DNA of 64,000 bases from Mitsuaria chitosanitabida ATCC BAA-476 = NBRC 102408 (lineage in GTDB: Bacteria > Pseudomonadota > Gammaproteobacteria > Burkholderiales > Burkholderiaceae_C): assembly GCF_001598255.1 (NCBI RefSeq), contig NZ_BCYP01000018.1:310001-374000 (forward strand), read 5' to 3'. Position 1 is the first letter of the stretch. The number at the start of each line of letters is the position of its first letter. The notes beneath the pieces are model-generated. The model was not told where the DNA came from, did no database searches, and worked only from the letters and a program-made list of their open reading frames with translations. The position numbers were made by a program, and so were the translations under genes. This document shows, piece by piece, positions 10,632 through 20,339 of this stretch.

Positions 10632-11765
10632 ATGAGTACTGTCGAATTGAAGGGCGTCCTGAAGGACGCGCGACGCATCGTCGTCAAGGTCGGTTCGAGT
10701 CTGGTGACCAACGAGGGGCGTGGCGTCGACGCCGAGGCGATCGGCAACTGGTGCCGGCAACTCGCGGAGCTGGCGCGCGAGGGTCGCGAGGTGGTGATGG
10801 TCTCCAGCGGCGCGATTGCCGAGGGCATGAAGCGCCTGGGCTGGGCCAGCCGGCCCAAGGAAGTCCATGAGCTTCAGGCCGCGGCCGCCGTCGGTCAGAT
10901 GGGCCTGGCGCAGATGTACGAGACCAAGCTGCGGGAGCAGGGCCTCACCAGCGCGCAGGTGCTGCTGACCCACGCCGACCTGGCCGATCGCGAGCGCTAC
11001 CTGAATGGGCGCTCGACGCTGCTGGCGCTGCTGCAGCACCGCGTGGTGCCGGTCATCAACGAGAACGACACCGTCGTCAACGACGAGATCAAGTTCGGCG
11101 ACAACGACACGCTGGGCGCGCTCGTCGCCAATCTCGTCGAGGCGGACGCGCTGGTCATCCTGACGGATCAGAAGGGCCTGTTCTCGGCCGATCCACGCAA
11201 GGACCCGGATGCGCGCTTCATCGACGTGGCCACCGCCGGCAAGCCGGAGCTCGAGGAGATGGCGGGCGGCGCCGGCTCCAGTCTGGGGCGCGGCGGCATG
11301 ATCACCAAGATCCTGGCGGCCAAGCGGGCCGCGGGCAGCGGCGCCAACACCGTCATCGCCTGGGGCCGCGAGCCCGACGTGCTGCTGCGCCTGGCGCGCG
11401 GCGAGGCGATCGGCACGGCTCTGCTGGCGTCGACCGCGAAGCTCGCGGCGCGCAAGCAGTGGATGGTGGATCACCTGCAGATGCGCGGCTCGGTGCGCAT
11501 CGACGCCGGCGCGTCCATCAAGCTGCGCGAGGAGGGCAAGAGCCTGCTGCCCATCGGCGTGCAGGAGGTCTCCGGCGAGTTTCATCGCGGCGACGTGATC
11601 GCGGTGCTGGACATGAACGGCGTCGAACTCGCGCGCGGGCTGACCAACTACGGCAGCGCCGAGGCCCGCCTCATCGCCCGCAAGCCGTCCTTCGACATCG
11701 AGCGCGTGCTCGGCTACGCGGCCGAGCCGGAGCTCATCCACCGGGACAACCTGGTCCTGCGCTGA
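10632..11765 (+). CDS. proB: Glutamate 5-kinase
   Basis: First step of proline synthesis: ATP-dependent phosphorylation of glutamate. 377 residues: amino-acid kinase domain (1-260) with [29 protein letters not shown] and FGDNDTLGA motifs, then a C-terminal PUA domain (about 280-370). It starts 60 bases after obgE and probably belongs to that transcript. Confidence 0.97.
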   Translation: MSTVELKGVLKDARRIVVKVGSSLVTNEGRGVDAEAIGNWCRQLAELAREGREVVMVSSGAIAEGMKRLGWASRPKEVHELQAAAAVGQMGLAQMYETKLREQGLTSAQVLLTHADLADRERYLNGRSTLLALLQHRVVPVINENDTVVNDEIKFGDNDTLGALVANLVEADALVILTDQKGLFSADPRKDPDARFIDVATAGKPELEEMAGGAGSSLGRGGMITKILAAKRAAGSGANTVIAWGREPDVLLRLARGEAIGTALLASTAKLAARKQWMVDHLQMRGSVRIDAGASIKLREEGKSLLPIGVQEVSGEFHRGDVIAVLDMNGVELARGLTNYGSAEARLIARKPSFDIERVLGYAAEPELIHRDNLVLR

Positions 11766-11816
11766 ATCGGCGCTGCATCGCCGCCGAGCTGGCGCCGAGC
11801 AGACGCTGAAAAGAAC

Positions 11817-11836
11817 AACGGGCCGTCAGGCCCGTT
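11817..11836. terminator. Hairpin between convergent proB and rppH
   Basis: AACGGGCC / GGCCCGTT, 8-bp stem with GTCA loop. On the minus strand it is followed by GTTCTTTTC, so it fits best as the rppH terminator; on the plus strand the tail is only CGTTCGTC. Confidence 0.65.
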
Positions 11837-11865
11837 CGTTCGTCTGGATCACGTCGATCCGATCC

Positions 11866-12585
11866 TCAATCCTTGCGGACCGGCTCCCCGGGGGCGCTCG
11901 CCGGTGGCTCGAGGCCCTCATGGGCCCGCACGCCGCGCTCGTCGAGCGGATGCGGCTCATGGCCGTGGTCGTGACCCGGCTCATGTCCGTGATCGTGCCC
12001 GTGGTCGTGACCTTGCTCGTGCCGATTCGGATCGTGATCCCCGTGACCGCCATAGCGGTCGCCGCGCGGCGGCGGCCGCATGCCCGCGCGAAGATAGCGG
12101 TTGTGATGGTTCAGCCGCGGCAGGAAGCGGGCGAGCTCCGTCAGCGCCATCTGATAGACGCCGCGCTTGAACTCGATCACCGCCTCCAGCGGCACCCAGT
12201 ATTCGTTCCAGCGCCAGGCGTCGAACTCGGGATGGTCGGTGGCCCGCAGGTTCATGTCGCTGTCGCGCCCGGTCAGCTGCAGCAGGAACCAGATCTGCTT
12301 CTGCCCGCGGTAGTGGCCGCGCGCGTCGCGGCGGATGAAGTGGTCGGGGACTTCGTAGCGCAGCCAGTCGCGCGTGCGCGCGATGATCCGCACATGGTCT
12401 GCGGTGAGGCCCACTTCCTCATGCAGCTCTCTGAACATCGCCTGCTCGGGCGTCTCCCCATGCTTGATGCCCCCTTGGGGGAACTGCCAAGAATGGGTGC
12501 GTATGCGCTTGCCCCAGAACACCTCGTTCTTGTGGTTGAGCAGGATGATGCCGACGTTGGGCCGGAAGCCTTCACGGTCGAGCAT
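11866..12585 (-). CDS. rppH: RNA pyrophosphohydrolase with histidine-rich C-terminal tail
   Basis: Nudix enzyme that removes pyrophosphate from the 5' end of mRNA and so triggers decay. 239 residues. The N-terminus [16 protein letters not shown] and the Nudix box (G-x5-E-x7-REL-x-EE-x-GL, about residues 38-60) are standard, and residues 1-165 cover the whole E. coli-type enzyme. The remaining 70 residues are an extension rich in His, Gly and Asp ([18 protein letters not shown]). The ATG at 12585 is preferred to the in-frame TTG two codons upstream because an AAGG site sits 8 bases ahead of it. Divergent from proS. Confidence 0.93.
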   Translation of the reverse strand: MLDREGFRPNVGIILLNHKNEVFWGKRIRTHSWQFPQGGIKHGETPEQAMFRELHEEVGLTADHVRIIARTRDWLRYEVPDHFIRRDARGHYRGQKQIWFLLQLTGRDSDMNLRATDHPEFDAWRWNEYWVPLEAVIEFKRGVYQMALTELARFLPRLNHHNRYLRAGMRPPPRGDRYGGHGDHDPNRHEQGHDHGHDHGHEPGHDHGHEPHPLDERGVRAHEGLEPPASAPGEPVRKD

Positions 12586-12676
12586 AATCAACCTTCAAAT
12601 CATTCGTTGGATTGATTATTGCACCGGGGCTGAGGCCCGGCGCGATCATCGCTAACCCTCGGTGATGACCGGTTCT

Positions 12677-12714
12677 TCCGCGGCGGCCTGGCTGACCGCG
12701 GACTTTTATTTTCT
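12677..12714 (+). promoter_or_regulatory. Terminator-like hairpin in the proS leader
   Basis: TCCGCGG / CCGCGGA stem of 7 bp with a 12-base loop, directly followed by CTTTTATTTTC, all within 45 bases before the proS ATG. It has the form of an intrinsic terminator or attenuator. The T-rich tract could alternatively be a promoter -10 region. Confidence 0.4.
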
Positions 12715-12720
12715 GCGCCC

Positions 12721-14463
12721 ATGAAAGCCTCCCAGTTCTTCATCTCCACGCTCAAGGAAGCCCCCGCCGATGCGGAGATCGTCAGCCACAAGCTGATGAT
12801 GCGGGCCGGCATGATCAAGCGCCTGGGCGCCGGCATCTACAACTACATGCCGATGGGCCTGCGCGTGATCCGCAAGGTGGAGAACATCATCCGCGGCGAG
12901 ATGGTGCGCGCCGGCGCGGTCGAGCTGGTGATGCCGGTGGTGCAGCCCGCCGAGCTGTGGCAGGAGACGGGCCGCTTCGACAAGATGGGCCCCGAGCTGC
13001 TGCGCGTGAAGGATCGCCATGGCCGCGACTTCATCATCCAGCCCACGTCGGAAGAGGTCGTCACCGACATCGCCCGCCAGGAGCTGCGCAGCTACAAGCA
13101 ACTCCCGAAGAACTTCTTCCACATCCAGACCAAGTTCCGCGACGAGCGCCGTCCCCGCTTCGGCATCATGCGCGGCCGCGAGTTCACGATGAAGGACGCG
13201 TATTCCTTCGACCGTGACAAGGACGCCGCCGGCCGCAGCTACGACATCATGTATGCCGCCTACGGCAAGATCTTCGATCGCCTGGGCCTGCAATACCGCG
13301 CCGTGGCCGCCGACACCGGCGCCATCGGCGGCGACCGCTCGCACGAGTTCCAGGTCATCGCCGACACCGGCGAGGACGCGATCATCTACTGCCCCACCAG
13401 CGACTACGCCGCCAACATCGAACTGGCCGAGGCGCTGTCGCTGATCGCGACGCGCGGCGCCGCGACGCAGGCGCTGACCAAGACCGCGACGCCCGGCAAG
13501 GCCACCTGCGCCGACGTCGCCGAGCTGCTGAAACTGCCGCTGTCGCAGACGGTGAAGTCGCTGGTGCTGGCCACCGACGAGCTCGACGAGCACGGCACCA
13601 TCGTCAAGTCGCAGGTCTGGCTGCTGCTGGTGCGCGGCGATCACGACCTGAACGAAGTCAAGGTCGGCAAGCTGGAAGGCCTGAAGGGCGGCTTCCGCTT
13701 CGCCACCGCCGCCGAGATCGACGCCCACTTCGGCTGCAAGCCCGGCTACCTCGGCCCGATCGGCCTGAAGCAGCCGCTCAAGGTCATCGCCGACCGCACC
13801 GTCGCCCACATGGCCGACTTCGTCTGCGGCGCCAACGAGGCCGACTTCCACTTCACCGGCGCCAACTGGGGCCGCGATCTGCCCGAACCGGATCTGGTCG
13901 CCGACATCCGCAACGTCGTCGAGGGCGACCCCTCGCCCGACGGCAAGGGCGTGCTGGCGATCCAGCGCGGCATCGAGGTCGGCCACGTCTTCTATCTGGG
14001 CACGAAGTACTCGGCCGCGATGAACGCCACCTTCCTGGACGAGAACGGCAAGCCGCAGCTGTTCGAGATGGGCTGCTACGGTATCGGCGTGACCCGCATC
14101 CTCGGCGCCGCCATCGAGCAGAACCACGACGAGCGCGGCATCGTCTGGCCGGATGCGATCGCCCCGTTCACGGCCGTGATCTGCCCCATCGGCATGGATC
14201 GCAGCGACGAGGTGAAGGCCGCCGCCACCAAGCTCTATGAAGAGCTGCTGGCGCTGGGCGTCGACGTGCTGCTGGACGACCGCGGCGAGCGCCCCGGCGC
14301 GATGTTCGCGGACTGGGAGCTGGTCGGCGTGCCGCACCGCGTGGTGATCTCGGACCGCGGCCTCAAGGAAGGTCAGGTCGAGTACCAGGGCCGTCGTGAC
14401 GCCGAAGCCAGCAAGCTGGCGCTCGCCGACGTCGTCGCGCATCTGAAGCAACGCCTGGCGTGA
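12721..14463 (+). CDS. proS: Prolyl-tRNA synthetase
   Basis: Class II aminoacyl-tRNA synthetase, 580 residues, bacterial type: catalytic domain split by a YbaK-like editing insertion (about 225-405), then the anticodon-binding domain. Motif 2 region [17 protein letters not shown] and motif 3 region GCYGIGVTR are visible. Its stop overlaps the next start, so the DUF418 gene is coupled to it. Confidence 0.98.
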   Translation: MKASQFFISTLKEAPADAEIVSHKLMMRAGMIKRLGAGIYNYMPMGLRVIRKVENIIRGEMVRAGAVELVMPVVQPAELWQETGRFDKMGPELLRVKDRHGRDFIIQPTSEEVVTDIARQELRSYKQLPKNFFHIQTKFRDERRPRFGIMRGREFTMKDAYSFDRDKDAAGRSYDIMYAAYGKIFDRLGLQYRAVAADTGAIGGDRSHEFQVIADTGEDAIIYCPTSDYAANIELAEALSLIATRGAATQALTKTATPGKATCADVAELLKLPLSQTVKSLVLATDELDEHGTIVKSQVWLLLVRGDHDLNEVKVGKLEGLKGGFRFATAAEIDAHFGCKPGYLGPIGLKQPLKVIADRTVAHMADFVCGANEADFHFTGANWGRDLPEPDLVADIRNVVEGDPSPDGKGVLAIQRGIEVGHVFYLGTKYSAAMNATFLDENGKPQLFEMGCYGIGVTRILGAAIEQNHDERGIVWPDAIAPFTAVICPIGMDRSDEVKAAATKLYEELLALGVDVLLDDRGERPGAMFADWELVGVPHRVVISDRGLKEGQVEYQGRRDAEASKLALADVVAHLKQRLA

Positions 14464-15560
14464 GCCCGGCCCGTCCGCCGCAGCGCGTCGCGGCGGTGGA
14501 TGCCTTGCGCGCGCTCGCGCTGCTGCCGGTCGTCGCGGTGAACTGGGGCGGCTACGGCGCGTTGCCCGACATGGGGCCGATGAGCCCGCCCACGCCCGCG
14601 GGCAGCGTCCTGGCGGAAGCCGTCTCCTGGTTCCTGCACGCGCTGATCGCCGGCAAGGGCATCTCCTTGCTGGCCTTCCTCTTCGGCTACAGCCAGGGCC
14701 TGTCCCAGGACCGCGGCGAGGCCGGACTGGCGCGCCGCCGTCGGCGCCTGGGCAAGCTCCTGCTGCTGGGCGTGTTGCACGGCACGCTGCTCTACATGGG
14801 CGACATCCTCACGCTCTACGCGGTCGCGGGCTCGGTGCTGGCGCTGTGGGCCGGCATTCGCCTGTCGGAGATGAAGGTGCGGATCGGCGTCCTGCTGTTG
14901 CTGGAGCTGGGTGTGATCGCGCTCACCTTCGTGATGGCGTCCATGACGCTGGACCACGTGCCCTCCACGCCGCTGGCGCAGCCGGCCACCTGGGCCGACT
15001 GGACGCTGCGCAACGCGGGTCACTTCCTCTCCACCACCATCGCCTTCGTGATCCTCGGCTTGCCGACACCGCTGCTGCTGATGGCGGCGGGCCTGATGTC
15101 GGCGCGGCTGCGCTTGTTCTCGCATCCGCGCTGGGAGCCGATGCTCGCGCGATGGTCCCGTCGCTGGCTGCTGCCCGCCGTGGGGGTGAACATCGCCTTT
15201 GCCTCGCTGCTGTGGCCCGGCTTGCGCGAGGGCGATGCCTTCGTCAGCGGCCAGTACGCGATCTTCTATCTCTTCCCGACCCTGCTGCTGCTCAGCGCCG
15301 CCGTGCCCGCCGTGGTGCTGCGCCTGCGGCGCGACCCGCGTCTGCTGGCCTTGCTCGCGCCCTTGGGGCGCCATACGCTGACGCTCTATCTGACGAGCTC
15401 GGTGCTCAGCTTCGCGCTCTTCAGCGGTGCCGGACTGTCCTGGCAGCCGGGCACCGTCGTCGTGGCGCTGTTGTCGCTGGCCTACTGGGTCGGCGGCGTG
15501 GCGCTCGCGCACGTGATCGGCGCCCGCCGCCTGCCGCTCGAATCCTGGTTGTCCCGATGA
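14460..15560 (+). CDS. DUF418 family multi-pass membrane protein
   Basis: A 366-residue inner-membrane protein with about nine hydrophobic segments. The start [10 protein letters not shown] and the FLFGYSQG segment are typical of DUF418/YeiB-like proteins, which are related to membrane acyltransferases. It starts at GTG inside the proS stop (GTGA). No substrate is known for the family; with the lytic transglycosylase next to it a cell-envelope role is possible but only inferred. Confidence 0.8.
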   Translation: MSPARPPQRVAAVDALRALALLPVVAVNWGGYGALPDMGPMSPPTPAGSVLAEAVSWFLHALIAGKGISLLAFLFGYSQGLSQDRGEAGLARRRRRLGKLLLLGVLHGTLLYMGDILTLYAVAGSVLALWAGIRLSEMKVRIGVLLLLELGVIALTFVMASMTLDHVPSTPLAQPATWADWTLRNAGHFLSTTIAFVILGLPTPLLLMAAGLMSARLRLFSHPRWEPMLARWSRRWLLPAVGVNIAFASLLWPGLREGDAFVSGQYAIFYLFPTLLLLSAAVPAVVLRLRRDPRLLALLAPLGRHTLTLYLTSSVLSFALFSGAGLSWQPGTVVVALLSLAYWVGGVALAHVIGARRLPLESWLSR

Positions 15561-16183
15561 ATCCCGCTCCGTCCGCGCTCCGGCGCGCCTTGCTGATCAG
15601 CGGCGCTGCCGCGTTGCTGCCGCGCCCGGCATTCGCCGGCGCGCAGGTCGAGGAGCCGCTCGCCGACGCGGTGCGCTCGGCCTTGTCGGCCGCGATCGCC
15701 TACGACGCGCCGCCCAAGCCGCAGTTCAGCGCGATCGAGCCGCGGCTCGCCTACCTGCGCTGGCTGGGCGAGATGAGCGAGCGCCTGAAGAAGGCCAAGA
15801 GCGAGGCGCAGACCCGGCTGGAATTCCTCGAGACCGTCTGGTACGAGAGCACCCGCGCGGGCCTGGAACCGGCGCTGGTGCTGGGCCTGATCCAGGTCGA
15901 GAGCGGGTTCCGCAAGTACGCGATCAGCGTGGCCGGCGCGCGCGGCTACATGCAGGTGATGCCGTTCTGGACGCGCTCGATTGGCGACGGGCAGGTCTCG
16001 CGGCTCTTCCACATGCAGACCAACCTGCGCTTCGGCTGCGTGATCCTGCGCCACTACCTCGACATCGAGAAGGGCGACCTCTACCTCGCGCTGGGGCGCT
16101 ACAACGGCAGCCGCGGCAAGCCGGAGTATCCGAACCTGGTCATGGGCGCTCGCAAGCGCTGGTTGATGCCGGGCAAGACTTGA
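15557..16183 (+). CDS. Lytic transglycosylase (SLT fold)
   Basis: A 208-residue exported murein lytic transglycosylase that cuts the glycan strand to 1,6-anhydro-muramic ends. The N-terminal signal has Arg-Arg before a hydrophobic core and ends PAFAGA. Catalytic Glu115 lies in IQVESGFRK, followed by the family motif GARGYMQVMPFW and a later RYNGS. The ATG overlaps the DUF418 stop (ATGA). Gene arrangement proS-DUF418-slt. Confidence 0.9.
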   Translation: MNPAPSALRRALLISGAAALLPRPAFAGAQVEEPLADAVRSALSAAIAYDAPPKPQFSAIEPRLAYLRWLGEMSERLKKAKSEAQTRLEFLETVWYESTRAGLEPALVLGLIQVESGFRKYAISVAGARGYMQVMPFWTRSIGDGQVSRLFHMQTNLRFGCVILRHYLDIEKGDLYLALGRYNGSRGKPEYPNLVMGARKRWLMPGKT

Positions 16184-16246
16184 CCCCGGGGTGACCCGAG
16201 TGCCGGCCTCGGCGCCTGTCGCCCGAGCGATCAGGGGCTGGAAAGC

Positions 16247-16273
16247 ACAACGCCGCCTCGAGGGCGGCGTTGT
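16247..16273. terminator. Hairpin between convergent slt and ubiX
   Basis: ACAACGCCGCC / GGCGGCGTTGT, an 11-bp stem with a 5-base loop, placed between two converging genes. There is no clear T tract on either side. Confidence 0.55.
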
Positions 16274-16299
16274 CGTTCCTGCGGGTCGAGCCGAGGCGC

Positions 16300-16902
16300 T
16301 CAGGCGGACGGGCGCAATCCCTGCCAAGCCTGCGGCGCGGCGCCGGGCAACTGCGACAGCTCCAGCACGCGCTCGACCGTCTCCGCGACCATCTCGTCGA
16401 TGGACTTGGGATGCAGATACAGCGCGGGCAGCGGCGGGAAGATGATCCCGCCCATCTCGGTCACCGCGGTCATGTTGCGCAGGTGGGCGAGGTTGAGCGG
16501 CGTTTCCCGCACCATCAGGATCAGCCGGCGACGCTCCTTGAGCGTGACATCGGCAGCGCGCGTCATGAGGTTGTCCGACAGTCCGTGGGCGACGGCGGCC
16601 AGCGTCCGCATCGAGCACGGGGCGACCACCATGGCCGCCGTCGGGAAGCTGCCGCTGGCGACGCAGGCGCCGACGTCGCCGGGCGAGTAGGCCGCGTCGG
16701 CCTCGGTCTCGAGCTGGGCGCGCGTCAGGCCCAGCTCGTGGTGGGCGTTGAGCACGCCGGCCGGGCTCAGGATCAGATGCGTCTCGGCGCCCAGCGCGCG
16801 GGCGCGGCGCAACAGCTGCAGCCCATAGGCCGCGCCGGTCGCGCCGGTGATGCCGACGATCAGGCGCGGACGGCTCGCGGCGGGCGCGCCCGGCGTCGTC
16901 AT
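16300..16902 (-). CDS. ubiX: Flavin prenyltransferase UbiX
   Basis: Makes prenylated FMN, the cofactor of the UbiD decarboxylase in ubiquinone synthesis. 200 residues with ITGATGAAYG near the start (FMN-binding), VVAPCSMRTLAAVAHGLSDN, and RETPLNLAHLRNM, all standard UbiX motifs. The ATG overlaps the grxD stop, so it is translated with grxD. Confidence 0.95.
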   Translation of the reverse strand: MTTPGAPAASRPRLIVGITGATGAAYGLQLLRRARALGAETHLILSPAGVLNAHHELGLTRAQLETEADAAYSPGDVGACVASGSFPTAAMVVAPCSMRTLAAVAHGLSDNLMTRAADVTLKERRRLILMVRETPLNLAHLRNMTAVTEMGGIIFPPLPALYLHPKSIDEMVAETVERVLELSQLPGAAPQAWQGLRPSA

Positions 16903-17216
16903 CAGGCGGTGGCCAGCAGCTGCTGCAGCTCGCCGCTCTCGTACATCTCCATCATGATGTCGGAGCCGCCGACGAACTCGCCGTCGATGTAGAGCTGCGG
17001 GATGGTCGGCCAGTTGGCGTATTCCTTGATGCCCTGACGCACGCCTTCGTCCTCGAGGACGTTGAAGGTCTTGATCTCGGTGGCGCCGCTGGCCTTCAGG
17101 ATCTGGATCGCGCGGCCGGAGAAACCGCACATCGGGAACTGGGCCGTGCCCTTCATGAAGAGCATGACGCGGTTGCCCTTGACCAGGTCGTCGATGCGTT
17201 GCTGAACGTCGCTCAT
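16902..17216 (-). CDS. grxD: Monothiol glutaredoxin (CGFS type)
   Basis: A 104-residue Grx4-type protein with the CGFS active site (Cys30) in PMCGFSGRA and the WPTIPQLYIDGEFVGG glutathione-binding segment. Family members carry and transfer [2Fe-2S] clusters in the cytoplasm. It lies downstream of hemA-prfA-prmC as in other Burkholderiales, here with an outer-membrane protein gene inserted before it. Confidence 0.96.
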   Translation of the reverse strand: MSDVQQRIDDLVKGNRVMLFMKGTAQFPMCGFSGRAIQILKASGATEIKTFNVLEDEGVRQGIKEYANWPTIPQLYIDGEFVGGSDIMMEMYESGELQQLLATA

Positions 17217-17437
17217 GGCGGAATCCTCTCGAATGCGGTGGCGGATGCGGAATTGCGGATGTCGTGTCGCGACGCGGCAGGCGCCGCTCCCGAGGACGGG
17301 AGGGCAGGCGAGCGGGACGCCGCGCGATCGCGGGATTATCGGCCACCGGGAATGTCCCCGCTGCGGCGGGCTCGGCCGCGGTCAGGCGGGAGCCCCGGCC
17401 AGGGACGGACTGAATCGCGCGGGGCGAGCGAGACGAG

Positions 17438-17459
17438 CAGGCCGCCCGAGGGCGGCCTG
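17438..17459 (-). terminator. Hairpin after the outer-membrane protein gene
   Basis: CAGGCCGCC / GGCGGCCTG, a 9-bp stem with CGAG loop, 2 bases past the stop of the minus-strand gene. No T tract, so it may only stabilise the mRNA end. Confidence 0.5.
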
Positions 17460-17461
17460 GT

Positions 17462-18076
17462 TCAGAAGCTGTAGCTGACGCCGAACTGGACCAGCGGCTT
17501 GTAGCGGTAGTCGCCGGACAGGTCGGCCAGCGGGGCGCTGTTGCCCAGGCGCAGGCCGGGTGCGCCGGGGGCGATCACGCCCAGGTCGGCGCTGAAGCCC
17601 CAGCCGTTGCGCAGCGAGTAGCTGGTGTAACCCAGGCCGACATAGGACAGCGACTGGGTGGGCTCGCGATCCGGGCCGGTCAGCAGGCTGAGGTTGCGGT
17701 TGCCGGCCGAGAGATAGGGGCTGACGGTGGCGCCGCGGCCGAGCGCCACGCCGCCGCTGCTCTGCAGCAGCGACATCGGGCCGAGCATCAGGCCGCCGGT
17801 GGCGCGCAGGCCGCCGCGGGTGCCGCTGCCGAAGCCCGAGCCGGTCAGGTAGTAGTCCGCCAGCAGGTTGGCGCTGAGCAGCCGGCTGCCGCGTCGGGCG
17901 TCGTAGGAGGTGGTGTTGTCGTCCAGGCTCTGGCTGATCTGCAGCCGGGCCTGCCAGCTGCTGAAGGCCTGCGGTTTGGCCCGCAGCTGCAAGCCCTGCT
18001 GCGCCCAGGCGGAACCGGCCATGAGACCGCCGATGACGACGGCGACGAGGCGCAAGGACAGCGAGGCGGCACGCAT
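17462..18076 (-). CDS. Small putative outer-membrane beta-barrel protein
   Basis: A 204-residue exported protein of unknown function. A clear signal peptide (hydrophobic core VVIGGLMAG, cleavage near AWAQQ) is followed by alternating hydrophobic/polar stretches rich in Gly, Ser and Tyr, and the last residues are FGVSYSF: the terminal Phe and alternating pattern fit the signal recognised by the BAM complex. An AGGAG site precedes the ATG. It sits between prmC and grxD, where Burkholderiales usually have no gene. Family not recognised. Confidence 0.7.
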   Translation of the reverse strand: MRAASLSLRLVAVVIGGLMAGSAWAQQGLQLRAKPQAFSSWQARLQISQSLDDNTTSYDARRGSRLLSANLLADYYLTGSGFGSGTRGGLRATGGLMLGPMSLLQSSGGVALGRGATVSPYLSAGNRNLSLLTGPDREPTQSLSYVGLGYTSYSLRNGWGFSADLGVIAPGAPGLRLGNSAPLADLSGDYRYKPLVQFGVSYSF

Positions 18077-18259
18077 GGGGGGTCTCCTGGACTGACGGAA
18101 GACGGGCCCGGCAGGGGTGGAAATTCCGGGGGCGGGTCAGGTGATGCTACGCCCGGCGCGGTGACCGCGCCATATCGAAACGCGGGGTGTTTTGCCCACT
18201 GTTGTGGAATCCCGGCGCTGATTCCCGCACTGTGAAAGCCCTACATCGATGGGGAAGGG

Positions 18260-19111
18260 TCATTCCGGCCAGCGGCCGCCGCTGGCCCGGGGCTGCCCGC
18301 CCAGGTCCCGCCGGTTCTCGACGTCGACGAAGCCGCGCGCCCGCAGCAGCGCCATGACCGCCTCGGCCTGGTCCCAGCCGTGCTCCAGCAGCAGCCAGCC
18401 GCCCGGCCGCAGCCAGTCCGGCGCCGCGCGGACGAGGTGGCGCAGGTCGTCCAGGCCGTCGCCCTCGGGGGTGAGCGCCATGCGCGGCTCATGGCGCAGG
18501 GCGTCCAGGTGATGGTCGTCGCCGGCCACGTAGGGCGGATTGCTGACGATCAGGTCGAACAGCGGCTGGCCGGCCAGCGGCTCGAACCAACTGCCCAGGT
18601 GACCGTCGACCGCCAGGCCCAGTCGGCCCGCGTTCTCCAGCGCCACGGCCAGCGCGCCGGGACTGGCGTCGACCATGCGGACGTCGGCATCCCCGCGGCC
18701 TGACTTGATCGCCAGGGCGATCGCGCCGGTGCCGGTGCCCAGGTCGACCACGCGCGGCGCGCGCGGGCCGTCCAGCCGCTCCAGCGCCCACTGCACCAGC
18801 AGCTCGGTGTCGGGGCGGGGGATCAGGGTCTCGGGCGTGACGCGCAGCATCAGGCCGAAGAACTCCTTCTCGCCGACCAGATAGGCCAGCGGCACCTCGT
18901 CCAGCCGCCGGTCGAGCCAGTGCCGGAAGCGATCCGTCGTGGCCTCGTCCAGCGGATCGCCGTCATGGCTGATCAGCCAGGCGCGCGACACGTTCAGCAG
19001 CGCCTGCAGCAGGTACTGCGCCTCCTGGCGCGACAGGCCGGCGGCGACGGCGGCCCGTTCGGCGCCGAGCACGGTCAGCGGGACGGGGGCCTTGGTGGGG
19101 CTGTCGCTCAT
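18260..19111 (-). CDS. prmC: Release factor glutamine methyltransferase
   Basis: Methylates the Gln of the GGQ motif of release factors 1 and 2. 283 residues: a helical N-terminal domain, then an SAM-binding fold with [16 protein letters not shown] and the substrate motif SNPPYVAG. The ATG at 19111 overlaps the prfA stop, so the modifying enzyme is translated with one of its own substrates. Confidence 0.96.
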   Translation of the reverse strand: MSDSPTKAPVPLTVLGAERAAVAAGLSRQEAQYLLQALLNVSRAWLISHDGDPLDEATTDRFRHWLDRRLDEVPLAYLVGEKEFFGLMLRVTPETLIPRPDTELLVQWALERLDGPRAPRVVDLGTGTGAIALAIKSGRGDADVRMVDASPGALAVALENAGRLGLAVDGHLGSWFEPLAGQPLFDLIVSNPPYVAGDDHHLDALRHEPRMALTPEGDGLDDLRHLVRAAPDWLRPGGWLLLEHGWDQAEAVMALLRARGFVDVENRRDLGGQPRASGGRWPE

Positions 19112-20199
19112 GCCGTGCCGCCTTCCAGCGCGGCCAGTTGCTCGGCCGCCTGCGCCTGCTGCAGGCCGCGCAGCACGTCCTCCAGGTCGCCGTCCATGAT
19201 CGCGCCCAGCTTGTAGAGCGTCAGGTTGATGCGGTGATCGGTCAGCCGGCCCTGCGGGAAGTTGTAGGTGCGGATGCGGTCGCTGCGATCGCCGCTGCCG
19301 ATCAGGCTCTTGCGCTGGGCGGCTTCCTTGGCGGCGCGCTCGTTGCGGTCCTTGTCCCGGAGACGGGCCGCGAGCACCGCCATCGCCTTGGCCTTGTTGC
19401 GGTGCTGGCTGCGGTCGTCCTGGCACTCGGCGACCAGGCCGGTCGGCAGGTGGGTGATGCGGATCGCGCTGTCGGTCTTGTTGACGTGCTGACCGCCGGC
19501 GCCGCTGGCGCGGAAGGTGTCGATGCGCAGCTCGGCTGGATTGAGCTGGATCTCCTCGGCCTCGTCCGGCTCGGCCATCACGGCGACCGTGCAGGCGCTG
19601 GTGTGGATGCGGCCCTGCGACTCGGTGGCCGGGACGCGCTGCACGCGGTGGCCGCCCGACTCGAACTTCATCTGCCCGTACACGCCGTCGCCCTCCAGGC
19701 GCAGCACGATTTCCTTGTATCCGCCCAGGTCGGATTCATTCGCCGACAACACCTCGCAGCGCCAGCCGCGGGCCTCGGCGAAGCGGGTGTACATGCGGGT
19801 CAGATCGCCGGCGAACAGCGCCGACTCGTCGCCGCCAGTGCCGGCGCGGATCTCGAGGAAGGCCGGGCGGTCGTCGTCCGGATCCTTGGGGATGAGCGCG
19901 AGTTGCAGTTCCTGGTCCAGGCGCGCCAGGTCGTCCTGCGCCGAGGCGATCTCCTCGCGCGCCATCTCGGCCATCTCGGCGTCGCCGGCGTCGAGCAGCT
20001 CCCGGGCGGCGGCCAGGTCGCTCTCGCGCTGCAGGTAGCGGCGGTAGCGCTCGACCAGCGAGGACACCTCCGCCTGCTCCCGCGTCAGGGTGCGATAGCG
20101 CTTCATGTCGGCGGCGATGCTGCCGTCGGCGAGGGTGGTGTCGAGCTCGCTCAGCCGGTAGCCGAGGCGGTCGAACTGCTGGCGCAGGGCGTCTTTCAT
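19108..20199 (-). CDS. prfA: Peptide chain release factor 1
   Basis: Reads UAA and UAG stop codons. 363 residues with the PxT recognition tripeptide as PAT in [14 protein letters not shown] and the catalytic GGQ in [17 protein letters not shown]. Lies between hemA and prmC, the common proteobacterial order. Confidence 0.98.
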   Translation of the reverse strand: MKDALRQQFDRLGYRLSELDTTLADGSIAADMKRYRTLTREQAEVSSLVERYRRYLQRESDLAAARELLDAGDAEMAEMAREEIASAQDDLARLDQELQLALIPKDPDDDRPAFLEIRAGTGGDESALFAGDLTRMYTRFAEARGWRCEVLSANESDLGGYKEIVLRLEGDGVYGQMKFESGGHRVQRVPATESQGRIHTSACTVAVMAEPDEAEEIQLNPAELRIDTFRASGAGGQHVNKTDSAIRITHLPTGLVAECQDDRSQHRNKAKAMAVLAARLRDKDRNERAAKEAAQRKSLIGSGDRSDRIRTYNFPQGRLTDHRINLTLYKLGAIMDGDLEDVLRGLQQAQAAEQLAALEGGTA

Positions 20200-20339
20200 G
20201 GGAACCGGGGTCCGGTGCGGGACGCCGTCGGGCGTCGGGGAAGAGGGGGCACGGGGATGCCGAGCTGCGATCGAGGCGCGGCCCGAGCGGGCGGGGCCTC
20301 GCCGGTCGCCGCGGGGCGGACCGGCCGGGAAGGGCGTCG

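Noticed and set aside
12603-12650. Weak inverted pairs around the rppH/proS divergent gap considered as a T-box
   Set aside because: No T-box sequence, no specifier-loop layout and a leader that is too short.
16190-16445. Short plus-strand frame after the lytic transglycosylase
   Set aside because: It runs through the convergent hairpin and lies antisense to ubiX.
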